A DNA stretch of 64,000 bases from Catellatospora tritici. GTDB taxonomy: Bacteria > Actinomycetota > Actinomycetes > Mycobacteriales > Micromonosporaceae. The translations under genes and the position numbers were made by a program. Below the pieces are notes generated by a model. The model had not been told where the DNA came from and did not search any database. It saw only the letters and a list, made by a program, of their open reading frames with translations. The stretch is from the NCBI RefSeq assembly GCF_019083965.1, contig NZ_JAHRCY010000001.1:805905-869904 (forward strand), given 5' to 3'. This document shows positions 51,756-60,560 of this stretch, one piece after another (position 1 is the stretch's first letter; the number at the start of each line of letters is the position of its first letter).

Positions 51756-53917
51756 CCATCGGACCGGGCAGTCGCGTGGTCTACCTGGCGCTGGGCGTGT
51801 TCCGGGTGCGGGCGGCGCTGGCGTACGCGGCCGAGCTGGTCGAACGCGGCTGCCGGGTGCACCTGGTCGTCGCCGACGCGCCCGAGTGGAGCGAGGCCGG
51901 GAGCACCGGCGCCACTGTGCACCGGCTCGGCGCCAACCGGCCGCACCGGATGCGGCAGGCGGCGCGGCTGCTGCTGTCGGGGCCGGGCGGCCTGCTGCGC
52001 CGGGCCGACCTGCTGATCGCCGGGGACCTGCCCGCGCTGCCGGTGGCGTGGGCGGCCGCGCGCAGGCATCCGCGCCTGCCCGTACGGTTCGAGCCCGCCG
52101 ACCAGCCCCGCCGCCGCACCGCACCGGCCGACCTGGCCGTGGTCACCCCCTGGTACCCGTCGCCCAACAACGCGATGGCCGGGGCCTTCGTACAGGCCAC
52201 CACGGCGGCGGTGCGCGAGCGGTTCGACCGGGTGGCGCTGCTGCACACCGAGGACTGGTCATACCCGCCGGACTGGCGTTCGGGCGCGCTGGTGCGGGTG
52301 GCCCGGCGGCGGATGGCGCGCCAGTCGACGCCGGTCGTGGTCACCGACACCCCCGAGGGCGAACTGACCCGGGTGGCGGTGCCGCTGCTGTCCGGCAACG
52401 ACTACGCCGGCTGGGCGGGCGAGCACGTGGAGACGCTGCGGGCCAGCCTGCCCACCGGCCGGATCGAGGCCCCGCTGATCCACGCGCACACCGGCATCTA
52501 CGGCGGCCTGGCCGCACTGCGCCTGGCCCGGCCGGACGCCCGCGTCATCGTCACCGAACACGCCACCTTCCTGCCCAAGGTGCTGGGCCAACCCGAGGCC
52601 CGCCGCCTGTACGACGAGGTGCTTGGCCGCGCCGACGCCCTGGTCTGCGTCAGCCGCTACCTCTACGACCAGGTCCGCGAGCGCTTCCCGCACCATGTCG
52701 GCAAGCTGCACGTCATCCCGAACGTGATCGACTTCGACCGGTTCGCCGCCCGCCCGCAGCCGCCCGCCGACCTGCTGCGCTGGCTCTACGTCGGACGGCT
52801 GATCAAGCACAAGGGCGTCAGCGTGGTGCTCGACGCCTTCGCCGAGATCGCCGCCGAGGAGCCGCAGGCCACGCTGACCCTGGTCGGCGACGGCCCGCTC
52901 GAGGGCCACCTGCGCGAGCGCGCCCGCGAGCTGGGTCTGGCCGACCGGGTGCGCGTGCGCCCGGCGGTCACCCCGGAGCAGGTGGTGGCCCTGATGCACG
53001 CGCACGACCTGCTGGTGCACGGCAGCCGCCTGGAGACGTTCGGCATGACGCTGGTGGAGGCGATCGCCACCGGCATGCCGGTGCTGGCGATGCGCAGCGC
53101 CGGGCCGCAGGAGTCGCTGGCCGGGCTGGAGGGCATGGCGGGGCGGCTGGTCGACGTCAGCGCCGGGGCGGCCGGGTTCGCCGCCGGATACCGCAGCCTG
53201 CGCGCCGGGCGCGACCAGCTCGACCTGGTGCGGGCCCGCCGGATACTGGAGACCCGCTACGGCCGCGACACCATCGCCGCCAAACTGACGCTGCTCTACG
53301 CCGGGCAGCTGCCCGCGCCGCCACTGCCCGCCCAACCCGCGCCCGACGAAGGCTCGGCCGGGCACGTGCTGCTGATCGCGGTGGACCCCCCGCACTACCG
53401 CAACGTCGGCCGATACGCGGCCACGCTGGTGGAGCAGGGGTACCGGGTGGACCTGGTCACCCCGCACGCGCAGGCGTGGCTCAACATCGGCGTCGATCCG
53501 CGGGTACGGCTGCGTGAGCTGCACCATGCCGAGGCGAAACTGCTGGTCAACCGCGTCGAGCACGCGGTACGGCACGCGGCCGGGCGGGTGCTGGACCACC
53601 TGTCCGGACCGGCCCGGCAGTTCGAGGCGATGTGGCCGGAGGTCGCCGTCAACGTGCTGCAGCGCGGCACCGGCAAGGTCACCGACGCGCTGCACCGCCG
53701 GGTCTACAACCGGCTCTACTCGGTGGTCCGACCGCAGCTGCTGTGGCGGATCGTCCGGCGCGACCTGCTGCCCGGGATCGACCTGTCCCGGGTGGACCGG
53801 GTGGTGGTGGCCGGGCGCACCGGCATCACCACGGGTTGGCAGCTCGCCCGCCGCCGCCCCGACCTGACCGTCACCACCGCGCTGACCGCGCCCGCACCGC
53901 AGGAGGTCGCGGCGTGA
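51752..53917 (+). CDS. Multi-domain GT4 glycosyltransferase, 721 aa
   Basis: Three parts are visible. Residues 1-110 form an alpha/beta module starting SRVVYLALGVFRVRAALAYA. Residues about 125-520 are a complete GT-B/GT4 glycosyltransferase (TPWYPSPNNAMAGAFVQ, IHAHTGIYGG, VIPNVIDFDRF, YVGRLIKHKGVSVVLDAF, SRLETFGMTLVEAIATGMPV). Residues about 535-721 form a second module starting GHVLLIAVDPPHYRNVGRYA. Modules one and three share an LVExGxRVxLVxxxAxxW pattern and could be copies of a GT-B N-domain. Likely a cytoplasmic-side glycan assembly enzyme. Confidence 0.88.
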   Translation: MTIGPGSRVVYLALGVFRVRAALAYAAELVERGCRVHLVVADAPEWSEAGSTGATVHRLGANRPHRMRQAARLLLSGPGGLLRRADLLIAGDLPALPVAWAAARRHPRLPVRFEPADQPRRRTAPADLAVVTPWYPSPNNAMAGAFVQATTAAVRERFDRVALLHTEDWSYPPDWRSGALVRVARRRMARQSTPVVVTDTPEGELTRVAVPLLSGNDYAGWAGEHVETLRASLPTGRIEAPLIHAHTGIYGGLAALRLARPDARVIVTEHATFLPKVLGQPEARRLYDEVLGRADALVCVSRYLYDQVRERFPHHVGKLHVIPNVIDFDRFAARPQPPADLLRWLYVGRLIKHKGVSVVLDAFAEIAAEEPQATLTLVGDGPLEGHLRERARELGLADRVRVRPAVTPEQVVALMHAHDLLVHGSRLETFGMTLVEAIATGMPVLAMRSAGPQESLAGLEGMAGRLVDVSAGAAGFAAGYRSLRAGRDQLDLVRARRILETRYGRDTIAAKLTLLYAGQLPAPPLPAQPAPDEGSAGHVLLIAVDPPHYRNVGRYAATLVEQGYRVDLVTPHAQAWLNIGVDPRVRLRELHHAEAKLLVNRVEHAVRHAAGRVLDHLSGPARQFEAMWPEVAVNVLQRGTGKVTDALHRRVYNRLYSVVRPQLLWRIVRRDLLPGIDLSRVDRVVVAGRTGITTGWQLARRRPDLTVTTALTAPAPQEVAA

Positions 53918-55671
53918 CGGCCGTACCCGACGTCACTGTGATCACGGCGGTGTACGACACCATGCCGTACCTGACCCGCTGCCTGTCCTCGCTGGCCCAG
54001 CAGACGATCGGGCTCGACCGGATGGAGGTCGTCGCCGTCGACGACGGCTCCACCGACGGCAGCGGCCGCGAGCTCGACCGCTGGGCGCGGCGGCACCCCG
54101 GCGCGTGCCACGTGGTGCACCAGCCCAACTCCGGCGGCCCGGCCGCACCCAGCAACCGGGCCCTGGACCTGGCCACCGGCCGGTACGTCTTCTTCCTCGG
54201 CGCCGACGACCACCTCGGGCGGGAGGCGCTGGCCCGGCTGGTGACCGCCGCCGACACGTACGGCTCCGACATCGTGCTGGGCCGCCTCACCGGCGTCAAC
54301 GGCCGGTACGTGCACCAGGCCGTGTTCGCGCGCAACGCCGTCGAGATCGGCATGTTCGACTCGGCGCTGCCGTGGGCGCTGTCCAACACCAAGCTGTTCC
54401 GCCGCGACCTGATCACCAAGCACGGGCTGCGCTACCCGGAGGACATGCCGGTCTTCAGCGACCAGCCGTTCACGCTCGAGGCGTGCCTGCTGGCCCGGCG
54501 CATCTCGGTGGTGGCCGACTATCCGTGCTACCACGCGGTGCGACGGGCCGACGCGGGCAACATCACGTACCGCTCCCGGCACGACGAGCGGGCCCGGTGC
54601 ACCGAGCGGATCATGCAGCTCACCGAGCGGCTGGTCCCGGCCGGACCCGACCGCGACGCGATCAACGTACGCCACTTCGCCTGGGAGCTGTCCAAGCTGC
54701 TCGAACCCGACTTCCTGCGCCAGGAACCGGCGGTGCGGGCACGGGTCGCCGACACGGTCGGGCGGCTGTCCCGCGCCCATCTCACCGACGGGATCGAGTC
54801 CCGGCTGCCCGCCGGATCGGTGCTGCGCTTCCGGCTTGCCGCCGCCGACCGGCTCGACGAGCTGGAGTCCGTGATCGCCCGGGACGCCACCGGCGACTTC
54901 CCGACGGTGCGACTGTCGGACGGCCGGGTCTACGCCAGGTACGCAACCTCCCGGCAGGACCGGCCCGATCCGGCCTACGACCTGACCGCGCACGCGGCCG
55001 AGCTCGTCGCCGACCGCATCGTCGTCCGGGACGCGTCGCTGACCCATGGACCCACCGGCCCGGAACTCCACCTCACCGCCGAGTGCTTCGCCCCAGGCCC
55101 GGACCAGGGCACCCCGGTCCACCTCTGCATCGGCACCACCAGCGCCCGCGCCACCACCACACCCGCGCCGCCCCCCACCGGGCCAGGCACGCCCGCCCCG
55201 CCCCGCCCCGCCCCGGGCGTGGAGGCTGCAGTTTCGGGGAAACTGCACGAATCTTGGGCCGCTAACGTGCAGTTTCCCCGAAACTGCACGCCCGAACCGA
55301 CGGCGGACGCGGCGGACGCGGCAGCGGATCCGTCCGCAGACGTCGCCCTGGTCGTGTTGCGGGTGCGGGTGCCGCTGGCGGACGTGCTGGCGGGGTTCGG
55401 GGCCGACGGGGGGCATCTGCCGGTGCGGGTGATGCTGGCGGCGCTGGGCAGTCACTGCGACGTGCCGCTGCGGGCCCAGCCGGGGCTGCGGCTGCCGCGG
55501 CTGGTGTACCGGCGCGGCATCCGGCCGGTGCGGGTGGCGCTGGCGGTGAGTCATACCGGACGGCTGCTGCTGACGGCGGCCCCGGTCACGGTCGGGCGCA
55601 TTCTCAACCGCCTGCGGCGCCTGCGGGCGCCCGGACCGGCGCGGGCACGACAGCGGGGGGAACAGGCATGA
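53914..55671 (+). CDS. GT2 glycosyltransferase with repeat-derived insert
   Basis: A 585-residue protein. The GT-A domain (about 1-225) has VITAVYDTMPYLTRCLSSL, VVAVDDGSTDGS and the DxD-like FFLGADD. The remainder holds helices and a beta-rich C-terminal part (DVALVVLRVRVPLADVLAG...RLPRLVYRRGIRP). Between them a Pro/Thr-rich linker contains residues about 438-459 (AVSGKLHESWAANVQFPRNC), encoded by a 23-bp inverted repeat. GTG start coupled to the upstream gene. Acceptor and donor unknown. Confidence 0.9.
   Translation: MTAVPDVTVITAVYDTMPYLTRCLSSLAQQTIGLDRMEVVAVDDGSTDGSGRELDRWARRHPGACHVVHQPNSGGPAAPSNRALDLATGRYVFFLGADDHLGREALARLVTAADTYGSDIVLGRLTGVNGRYVHQAVFARNAVEIGMFDSALPWALSNTKLFRRDLITKHGLRYPEDMPVFSDQPFTLEACLLARRISVVADYPCYHAVRRADAGNITYRSRHDERARCTERIMQLTERLVPAGPDRDAINVRHFAWELSKLLEPDFLRQEPAVRARVADTVGRLSRAHLTDGIESRLPAGSVLRFRLAAADRLDELESVIARDATGDFPTVRLSDGRVYARYATSRQDRPDPAYDLTAHAAELVADRIVVRDASLTHGPTGPELHLTAECFAPGPDQGTPVHLCIGTTSARATTTPAPPPTGPGTPAPPRPAPGVEAAVSGKLHESWAANVQFPRNCTPEPTADAADAAADPSADVALVVLRVRVPLADVLAGFGADGGHLPVRVMLAALGSHCDVPLRAQPGLRLPRLVYRRGIRPVRVALAVSHTGRLLLTAAPVTVGRILNRLRRLRAPGPARARQRGEQA
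55227..55288. repeat. Inverted repeat TGCAGTTTCGGGGAAACTGC in a GT2 gene
   Basis: Perfect 23-bp arms at 55227-55249 and 55266-55288 with a 16-bp spacer. Each arm is itself palindromic (TGCAGTTT/AAACTGCA around CGGGG). It lies in frame inside the glycosyltransferase gene, in a low-complexity linker. Confidence 0.95.
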
Positions 55672-56963
55672 GGATCTGTGTGGTGGCGCTGGGCAAGATC
55701 GGGCTGCCGCTGGCGGTGCAGTTCGCCGGGCGCGGGCACCGGGTGATCGGCGCGGACGTGTCGCACCGGGTGGTCGAACTCGTCAACGCCGGGCTGGTGC
55801 CGTTCCCGGGCGAGTTCGACCTGGACGACCGGCTCAAGGACGTGGTCGCCGCCGGCCTGCTGTCGGCCACCACCGACACCACTGCCGCCGTCGCCGAGGC
55901 CGAGGCTGTCGTGGTGGTGGTGCCGCTGTTCGTGGACCACACCGGGGCGCCGGACTTCGCCGCGATGGACGGCGCCACCCGCGCCGTCGCCGCCGGGCTG
56001 CGCCCGGGGACGCTGGTCAGCTACGAGACCACGCTGCCGGTGGGCACCACCCGGGGCCGGTGGGCGCCGCTGCTGGCCGAGGGCAGCGGGCTGACCCCGG
56101 GCCGCGACTTCCACCTGGTTTTCAGCCCGGAACGGGTGCTGACCGGCCGGGTCTTCGCCGACCTGCGGCGGTATCCCAAGCTGGTCGGCGGGATCGACGA
56201 CGCCTCGGCGCGGGCCGGGGTGCGGTTCTACGAGTCGGTGCTGGAGTTCGACCCGCGCCCCGACCTCGACCGACCCAACGGGGTGTGGGACCTGGGCCGC
56301 GCGGAGGCGGCCGAGCTGGCCAAACTCGCCGAGACGACGTACCGCGACGTCAACATCGCCCTGGCCAACCAGTTCGCGCGCTATGCCGACCGGGCCGGGG
56401 TGGACATCGCGACGGTGATCGAGGCGTGCAACACCCAGCCGTATTCGCACCTGCACCGGCCCGGCATCGCCGTCGGTGGACACTGCATCCCGGTGTACCC
56501 GCGCATGTATCTGTGGAACGACCCCGACGCCACCGTCGTGGCGGCCGCCCGCACCGCCAACGAGGCCATGCCCGAGTACGCTGTGTCCCGCCTGGCGGCC
56601 GCGTACGGCGATCTCGGCGGCGCGCACGTGCTGGTGCTCGGGGCGGCGTACCGGGGCGGGGTGAAGGAGACCGCGTTCTCGGGGGTGTTCCCGACGGTCG
56701 AGGCGCTGCGGGCGCGCGGCGCGGTGCCGTACGTCGTGGACCCGCTCTACGACCCCGCCGAACTGGAGGCCCTCGGCCTGCCCGCCCATCGGGGCGAACC
56801 GGTCACCGCCGCGATCGTGCAGGCCGACCACGCGGACTACCGCACGCTCGGCACGACCGACCTGCCCGGGGTCCGGGTCCTGGTGGACGGCCGCCGCGTC
56901 ACCGACCCGGCCCGCTGGCCCGACGTCACCCACCTCGTCCTGGGCGCGGGCCAGACCCGCTAG
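55668..56963 (+). CDS. Nucleotide-sugar 6-dehydrogenase
   Basis: A 431-residue UDP-sugar dehydrogenase of the UDP-GlcNAc/UDP-ManNAc class. NAD motif ALGKIGLPLAVQFAGRGH, VPLFVD, YETTLPVGTTRG, FSPERVLTGRV, and the active-site GGHCIPVYP with Cys273. AKLAETTYRDVNIALANQFA is the central helix typical of WecC/WbpA-like enzymes. It oxidises C6 to a carboxylate using two NAD+. It could be UDP-ManNAc or UDP-GlcNAc 6-dehydrogenase. ATGA overlap with the GT2 gene; last of the operon, followed by a palindrome. Confidence 0.92.
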   Translation: MRICVVALGKIGLPLAVQFAGRGHRVIGADVSHRVVELVNAGLVPFPGEFDLDDRLKDVVAAGLLSATTDTTAAVAEAEAVVVVVPLFVDHTGAPDFAAMDGATRAVAAGLRPGTLVSYETTLPVGTTRGRWAPLLAEGSGLTPGRDFHLVFSPERVLTGRVFADLRRYPKLVGGIDDASARAGVRFYESVLEFDPRPDLDRPNGVWDLGRAEAAELAKLAETTYRDVNIALANQFARYADRAGVDIATVIEACNTQPYSHLHRPGIAVGGHCIPVYPRMYLWNDPDATVVAAARTANEAMPEYAVSRLAAAYGDLGGAHVLVLGAAYRGGVKETAFSGVFPTVEALRARGAVPYVVDPLYDPAELEALGLPAHRGEPVTAAIVQADHADYRTLGTTDLPGVRVLVDGRRVTDPARWPDVTHLVLGAGQTR

Positions 56964-56969
56964 ATCGCG

Positions 56970-57030
56970 CAAGTTGCCGGGCAGTCGGGCGTATCTTGAC
57001 CTTCCTTACGCCCGATTGCCCGGCAACTTG
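56970..57030. repeat. Large inverted repeat, TTGCCGGGCAATCGGGCGTA family
   Basis: 24-bp arms at 56970-56993 and 57007-57030 that differ at one base. It lies between the dehydrogenase stop and the convergent galE stop and could end both transcripts. The arm matches the element at 27763 at 23 of 24 positions. Confidence 0.92.
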
Positions 57031-57064
57031 ACCACGAAACGATCTTGACTGGTGCGCTGGGCGG

Positions 57065-58063
57065 CTACGAGGTGTGGGTGGTGTTGTCGAGGGCGCGCCA
57101 CTGGAGGGCGTGGCGGACGCCGTCCTCGACGCTGAACCGCGGGGTCCAGCCGAGCAGGGCGCGGGCGTGCCTGCTGCGGGCGAAGGCGCCGACCACGTCG
57201 CCGGGGCGTGGGTCGGTCTCGACCGCGGGCAGCTTCTCGCCGGTCACCGCGGCGAACGCGTCCAGCAGCTCGCGGACGGTGGTGCCCTCGCCGCTGCCGA
57301 GGTTCATCACCCGGTAGCGGTCGGGGGTGGCTGCCATGACCTCGTCGAACTTCTCCAGCGCGGCCACGTGGGCGGCGGCCAGGTCCCAGACGTGGATGTA
57401 GTCGCGGATGCCGGAACCGTCGCGGGTCGGCCAGTCGACCCCGGTGATCTGGAAGGTGTCGCCGTTCTCCCAGCACTGGATCATCTTGCCCAGCGCGTGG
57501 CTGGGGTAACGCAGCTGCAGGCCGGTGCGCATCTTGGGGTCGGCGCCGATGGGGTTGAAGTAGCGCAGCGAGATCACGTCGAGTTCGCCGGTGGCGACGC
57601 AGTCGGCGAGGATCTGCTCCATCATGACCTTGGTGCGCGCGTACGGGCTGGACGGTTCGAGGACGGAGTCCTCGTCGACGGAGAAGTCGTCGCTGGCGCC
57701 GTAGAGCGCGGCGGTGGAGCTGAACACCATCCGGCGGCAGCCGTTGCGGGCCAGGTGGCCGAGGAAGTCGATGGTCTTGGCGACGTTCTCGCGGTAGTAG
57801 CGCAGCGGCTGGGCCACCGACTCGGGCACGACGATCAGCGCGGCGCAGTTGACGGTCGCGGTGATGTCCGGGTGCTCGGCGAAGATCTGGTCGAGCAGGG
57901 CGCCGTCGGCGATGTCGCCGCGGTAGAAGATCCGCCCCGCGGTGAAGGCCTCCCGCCCGGTGACCAGGTTGTCGAGGATCACCGGGGTGTGCCCGGCGTC
58001 GATCAGGGCCGAACTCACCGTACTGCCGATGAAGCCCGCCCCGCCTGTGACCAGTACCTTCAC
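57065..58063 (-). CDS. galE: UDP-glucose 4-epimerase
   Basis: Extended SDR epimerase of 332 residues. The NAD motif is VTGGAGFIGS at residues 5-14, then STAALYG and catalytic SPYARTKVMMEQ (Tyr-x-x-x-Lys). RYFNPIGADP and GIRDYIHVWDLA are GalE-specific motifs. It interconverts UDP-glucose and UDP-galactose, or the N-acetyl forms; the wide NPIGAD context fits standard GalE. ATG start. Upstream in the same direction is a GT2 gene. Confidence 0.95.
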   Translation of the reverse strand: MKVLVTGGAGFIGSTVSSALIDAGHTPVILDNLVTGREAFTAGRIFYRGDIADGALLDQIFAEHPDITATVNCAALIVVPESVAQPLRYYRENVAKTIDFLGHLARNGCRRMVFSSTAALYGASDDFSVDEDSVLEPSSPYARTKVMMEQILADCVATGELDVISLRYFNPIGADPKMRTGLQLRYPSHALGKMIQCWENGDTFQITGVDWPTRDGSGIRDYIHVWDLAAAHVAALEKFDEVMAATPDRYRVMNLGSGEGTTVRELLDAFAAVTGEKLPAVETDPRPGDVVGAFARSRHARALLGWTPRFSVEDGVRHALQWRALDNTTHTS

Positions 58064-58156
58064 GCTTTCCTCCTGAACACGCGCACGTCCGACCAGCAGA
58101 TTATCTCGGCGCGAGTGGTCGGTTCCCGTGCGCGGGCGGTGAAGGTCCGGTGAAGC

Positions 58157-59269
58157 TCACCCAACCCGGTCGGCGGTCGCGTCCTGACCCGCGGGCACGT
58201 GGCCGGAGTCGGTGCGCTGCGCCGGGATGCGGGCGGGCGCGGTGATCGGGCTGCCGGTCAGCCGCTGCCGGGTGCGGTGCACCTGCCGCAGCGCGGCGTA
58301 CGCGGGGTAGACGTTGCGGCGCACCAGTGCGTGCTTGAGCCCCTCCTGACCGCCGGGCACGGCATACCCGTCGGCGGGCAGGCGGCGGCGGTAGTCCTCG
58401 GCCATCCGGCGGAAGAACGCCCGCCGCAGCGGCCCCGGCACCCGGGCGCCGTGGCCGAGGATGACCAGGTAGTGGTTGATCATGATGCGGAACAGCTCGG
58501 GCCGGAACATGTCGTAGCGGCCGCCCGCGGAGTCGACGATGTCGAACAGCCGCTGATACTGCTCGAACACGTCGAAGTGGCGCTTGGAGACCGAGCTGGT
58601 GATCGCGCCCGGCGTCTGCTGCCGGTAGCGGTAGCAGACGCGGGGCAGCACGTCGATGCTGCTCGCCGCCATCAGCAGGGGGTGGCTGTAGGCGCTGTCC
58701 TCGTAGAGGCCGCTGCGGAAGCGCAGTTTCGCCTCGTCGAGCAGCCCGCGCCGGGTGATCTTCGTGCAGGCCGACTGGGCCAGCCGGAGCAGCTGCGGCG
58801 CCTGGCTCAGGTGCAGCGGGACCGGCGTGTCGCCGAGCACCGGGGCGGTCGACTTGGTGTCGGACCGCCCGTCGGGGAAGAACACCGCGTGATCGATGAT
58901 CAGCACGTCGGGCTCGTGCAGCGCGAGCCGGTCCAGCACCGCGCGCACCGCGCCCTCGGGCAGCACATCGTCGGAGTCGACGAACCAGACGTACCGGCCG
59001 GTCGCGTGCTCCAGGCCCGCGTTGCGCGCGCCGCCGAGCCCCACGTTCTGCAGCAGGTGGACCGCCTTCACCCGGCTGTCCCGGGCGGCGTAGCCGTCCA
59101 GGATCGCGCCGCTGCCGTCGGGCGAGCAGTCTTCGACCGCCACGACCTCGAGGTCCGTCCCGTCGTAGGACAGGATCGAGTCCAGGCACTCGCCGAGGTA
59201 CGCCTCGACGCCGTACACCGGAACGATGACGGACAGACGCGGAGAGGTGGAGGGGTTTTCACGTCTCAC
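58157..59269 (-). CDS. GT2 glycosyltransferase
   Basis: A 370-residue GT-A enzyme. RLSVIVPVYGVEAYLGECLDSIL, VVAVEDCSPDGSG and the metal site WFVDSDDVLP (DSDD) are GT2 hallmarks. After about residue 220 a helical part with VCYRYRQQTPGAITSS and a basic tail follows, as in teichoic-acid and capsule transferases (TagF-like fusions lack here). GTG start; transcribed toward galE, 93 bp away, so co-transcription is likely. Confidence 0.92.
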   Translation of the reverse strand: MRRENPSTSPRLSVIVPVYGVEAYLGECLDSILSYDGTDLEVVAVEDCSPDGSGAILDGYAARDSRVKAVHLLQNVGLGGARNAGLEHATGRYVWFVDSDDVLPEGAVRAVLDRLALHEPDVLIIDHAVFFPDGRSDTKSTAPVLGDTPVPLHLSQAPQLLRLAQSACTKITRRGLLDEAKLRFRSGLYEDSAYSHPLLMAASSIDVLPRVCYRYRQQTPGAITSSVSKRHFDVFEQYQRLFDIVDSAGGRYDMFRPELFRIMINHYLVILGHGARVPGPLRRAFFRRMAEDYRRRLPADGYAVPGGQEGLKHALVRRNVYPAYAALRQVHRTRQRLTGSPITAPARIPAQRTDSGHVPAGQDATADRVG

Positions 59270-59422
59270 GCCCGAAAGACTGCCAGAAGCCGGGCATCAG
59301 ATGCCACCCCCGCGATCTTTTCGGGAGCTGTCGGAAGCGCATCGGGCCGCCAACGGGGTCGGTTATGATTCGGGCCCGTCGGGCCCGGCGGTTCCCGGCA
59401 TTCCGTTCCTCAGGAGGCTGCC

Positions 59423-60508
59423 ATGCCCGATCTCGTCCTGCACGTCACCGGTGCCCGTCCCAACTTCCCCAAGGCCGCGCCCGTGTTGCGCGCGCTGGAC
59501 GCGCTGGGCGTGCCGCAGCGGCTGGTGCACACCGGTCAGCACTACGACGAGCGCATGTCCGACGTGTTCTTCCGCCAGCTCGGGCTGCCGAAACCCGACA
59601 TGGATCTGGGTGTGGGTTCGGGCACACACGCCAAGCAGACCGCCGCGATCATGGTCGGCCTGGAGGAGCTGATGGAGCGGGAGCGCCCCGCCATGGTCGT
59701 CGTGTACGGCGACGTCAACTCCACCGTCGCCGCCGCCCTGGTCGCCTCGAAGCTCGGCATCGCCATCGCGCACGTCGAGGCGGGCCTGCGCAGCTTCGAC
59801 ATGACCATGCCCGAGGAGATCAACCGCCTGGTCACCGACCGACTGTCCGACCTGCTGCTGTGCACCAGCCCGGACGCCATCGCGCACCTGGGCAACGAGG
59901 GCGTGCACCCTGACAAGATCCACCTGGTCGGCAACCCGATGATCGACACCCTGCTGGCCAACGTGCACCAGTTCGACGCCGCCGCCGCCCGCGCCGAGTA
60001 CGACCTGACCGGTCGCTACGTGGTGGCCACCCTGCACCGCCCCGGCAACGTCGACGACCCGGCCGACGCCGCCGCCCTGGTCAAGGCCATGCACGCCGTC
60101 GCCGACCAGGCCGTGGTGGTGCTGCCGCTGCACCCGCGCGGCCGGGGCCGCCTGCAGGCCGCGGGGCTGTTCGACCACCCGAACCTGAAGATCATCGACC
60201 CGCTCGGCTATGTCGAGTTCATGGGCCTGGTCCGCGGCGCCGACGCGGTCGTCACCGACTCCGGCGGCGTGCAGGAGGAGACCACCATCCTCGGCGTGCC
60301 GTGCCTGACCCTGCGCCCGAACACCGAGCGCCCGGTCACCATCACCCACGGCACCAACCAGCTGGTCACCCGGGAGAACCTGCCGCAGCGGCTCGCCGAC
60401 GTGCTGGCCGCGGGCCGGGCCGAGACCTGGCCGGTGCCGCCACTGTGGGACGGCAAGGCCGGCGAGCGCATCGCGACGGTGATCACGAAGTACCTCGCCG
60501 CGAACTGA
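59423..60508 (+). CDS. wecB: UDP-N-acetylglucosamine 2-epimerase (WecB/WbpI family)
   Basis: A 361-residue non-hydrolysing 2-epimerase with a GT-B-like fold. It starts LVLHVTGARPNFPKAAPVLRAL and carries HTGQHYDERMSDVFF, VYGDVNSTVAAAL, HVEAGLRSFDMTMPEEINR and TDSGGVQEETTILGVPCLTLR. It could make UDP-ManNAc, or act last in the diacetamido route as WbpI does; motifs do not separate these. ATG start after CAGGAGG. A strong terminator follows. Confidence 0.95.
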   Translation: MPDLVLHVTGARPNFPKAAPVLRALDALGVPQRLVHTGQHYDERMSDVFFRQLGLPKPDMDLGVGSGTHAKQTAAIMVGLEELMERERPAMVVVYGDVNSTVAAALVASKLGIAIAHVEAGLRSFDMTMPEEINRLVTDRLSDLLLCTSPDAIAHLGNEGVHPDKIHLVGNPMIDTLLANVHQFDAAAARAEYDLTGRYVVATLHRPGNVDDPADAAALVKAMHAVADQAVVVLPLHPRGRGRLQAAGLFDHPNLKIIDPLGYVEFMGLVRGADAVVTDSGGVQEETTILGVPCLTLRPNTERPVTITHGTNQLVTRENLPQRLADVLAAGRAETWPVPPLWDGKAGERIATVITKYLAAN

Positions 60509-60520
60509 CCTCGAGACACG

Positions 60521-60554
60521 ACGAAGGCGCCCGACCTCGGCCGGGCGCCTTCGT
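60521..60554. terminator. Bidirectional hairpin terminator
   Basis: Arms ACGAAGGCGCCCG (60521-60533) and CGGGCGCCTTCGT (60542-60554), a perfect 13-bp stem, between convergent wecB and the 742-residue glycosyltransferase gene. Confidence 0.92.
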
Positions 60555-60560
60555 GCTTCG

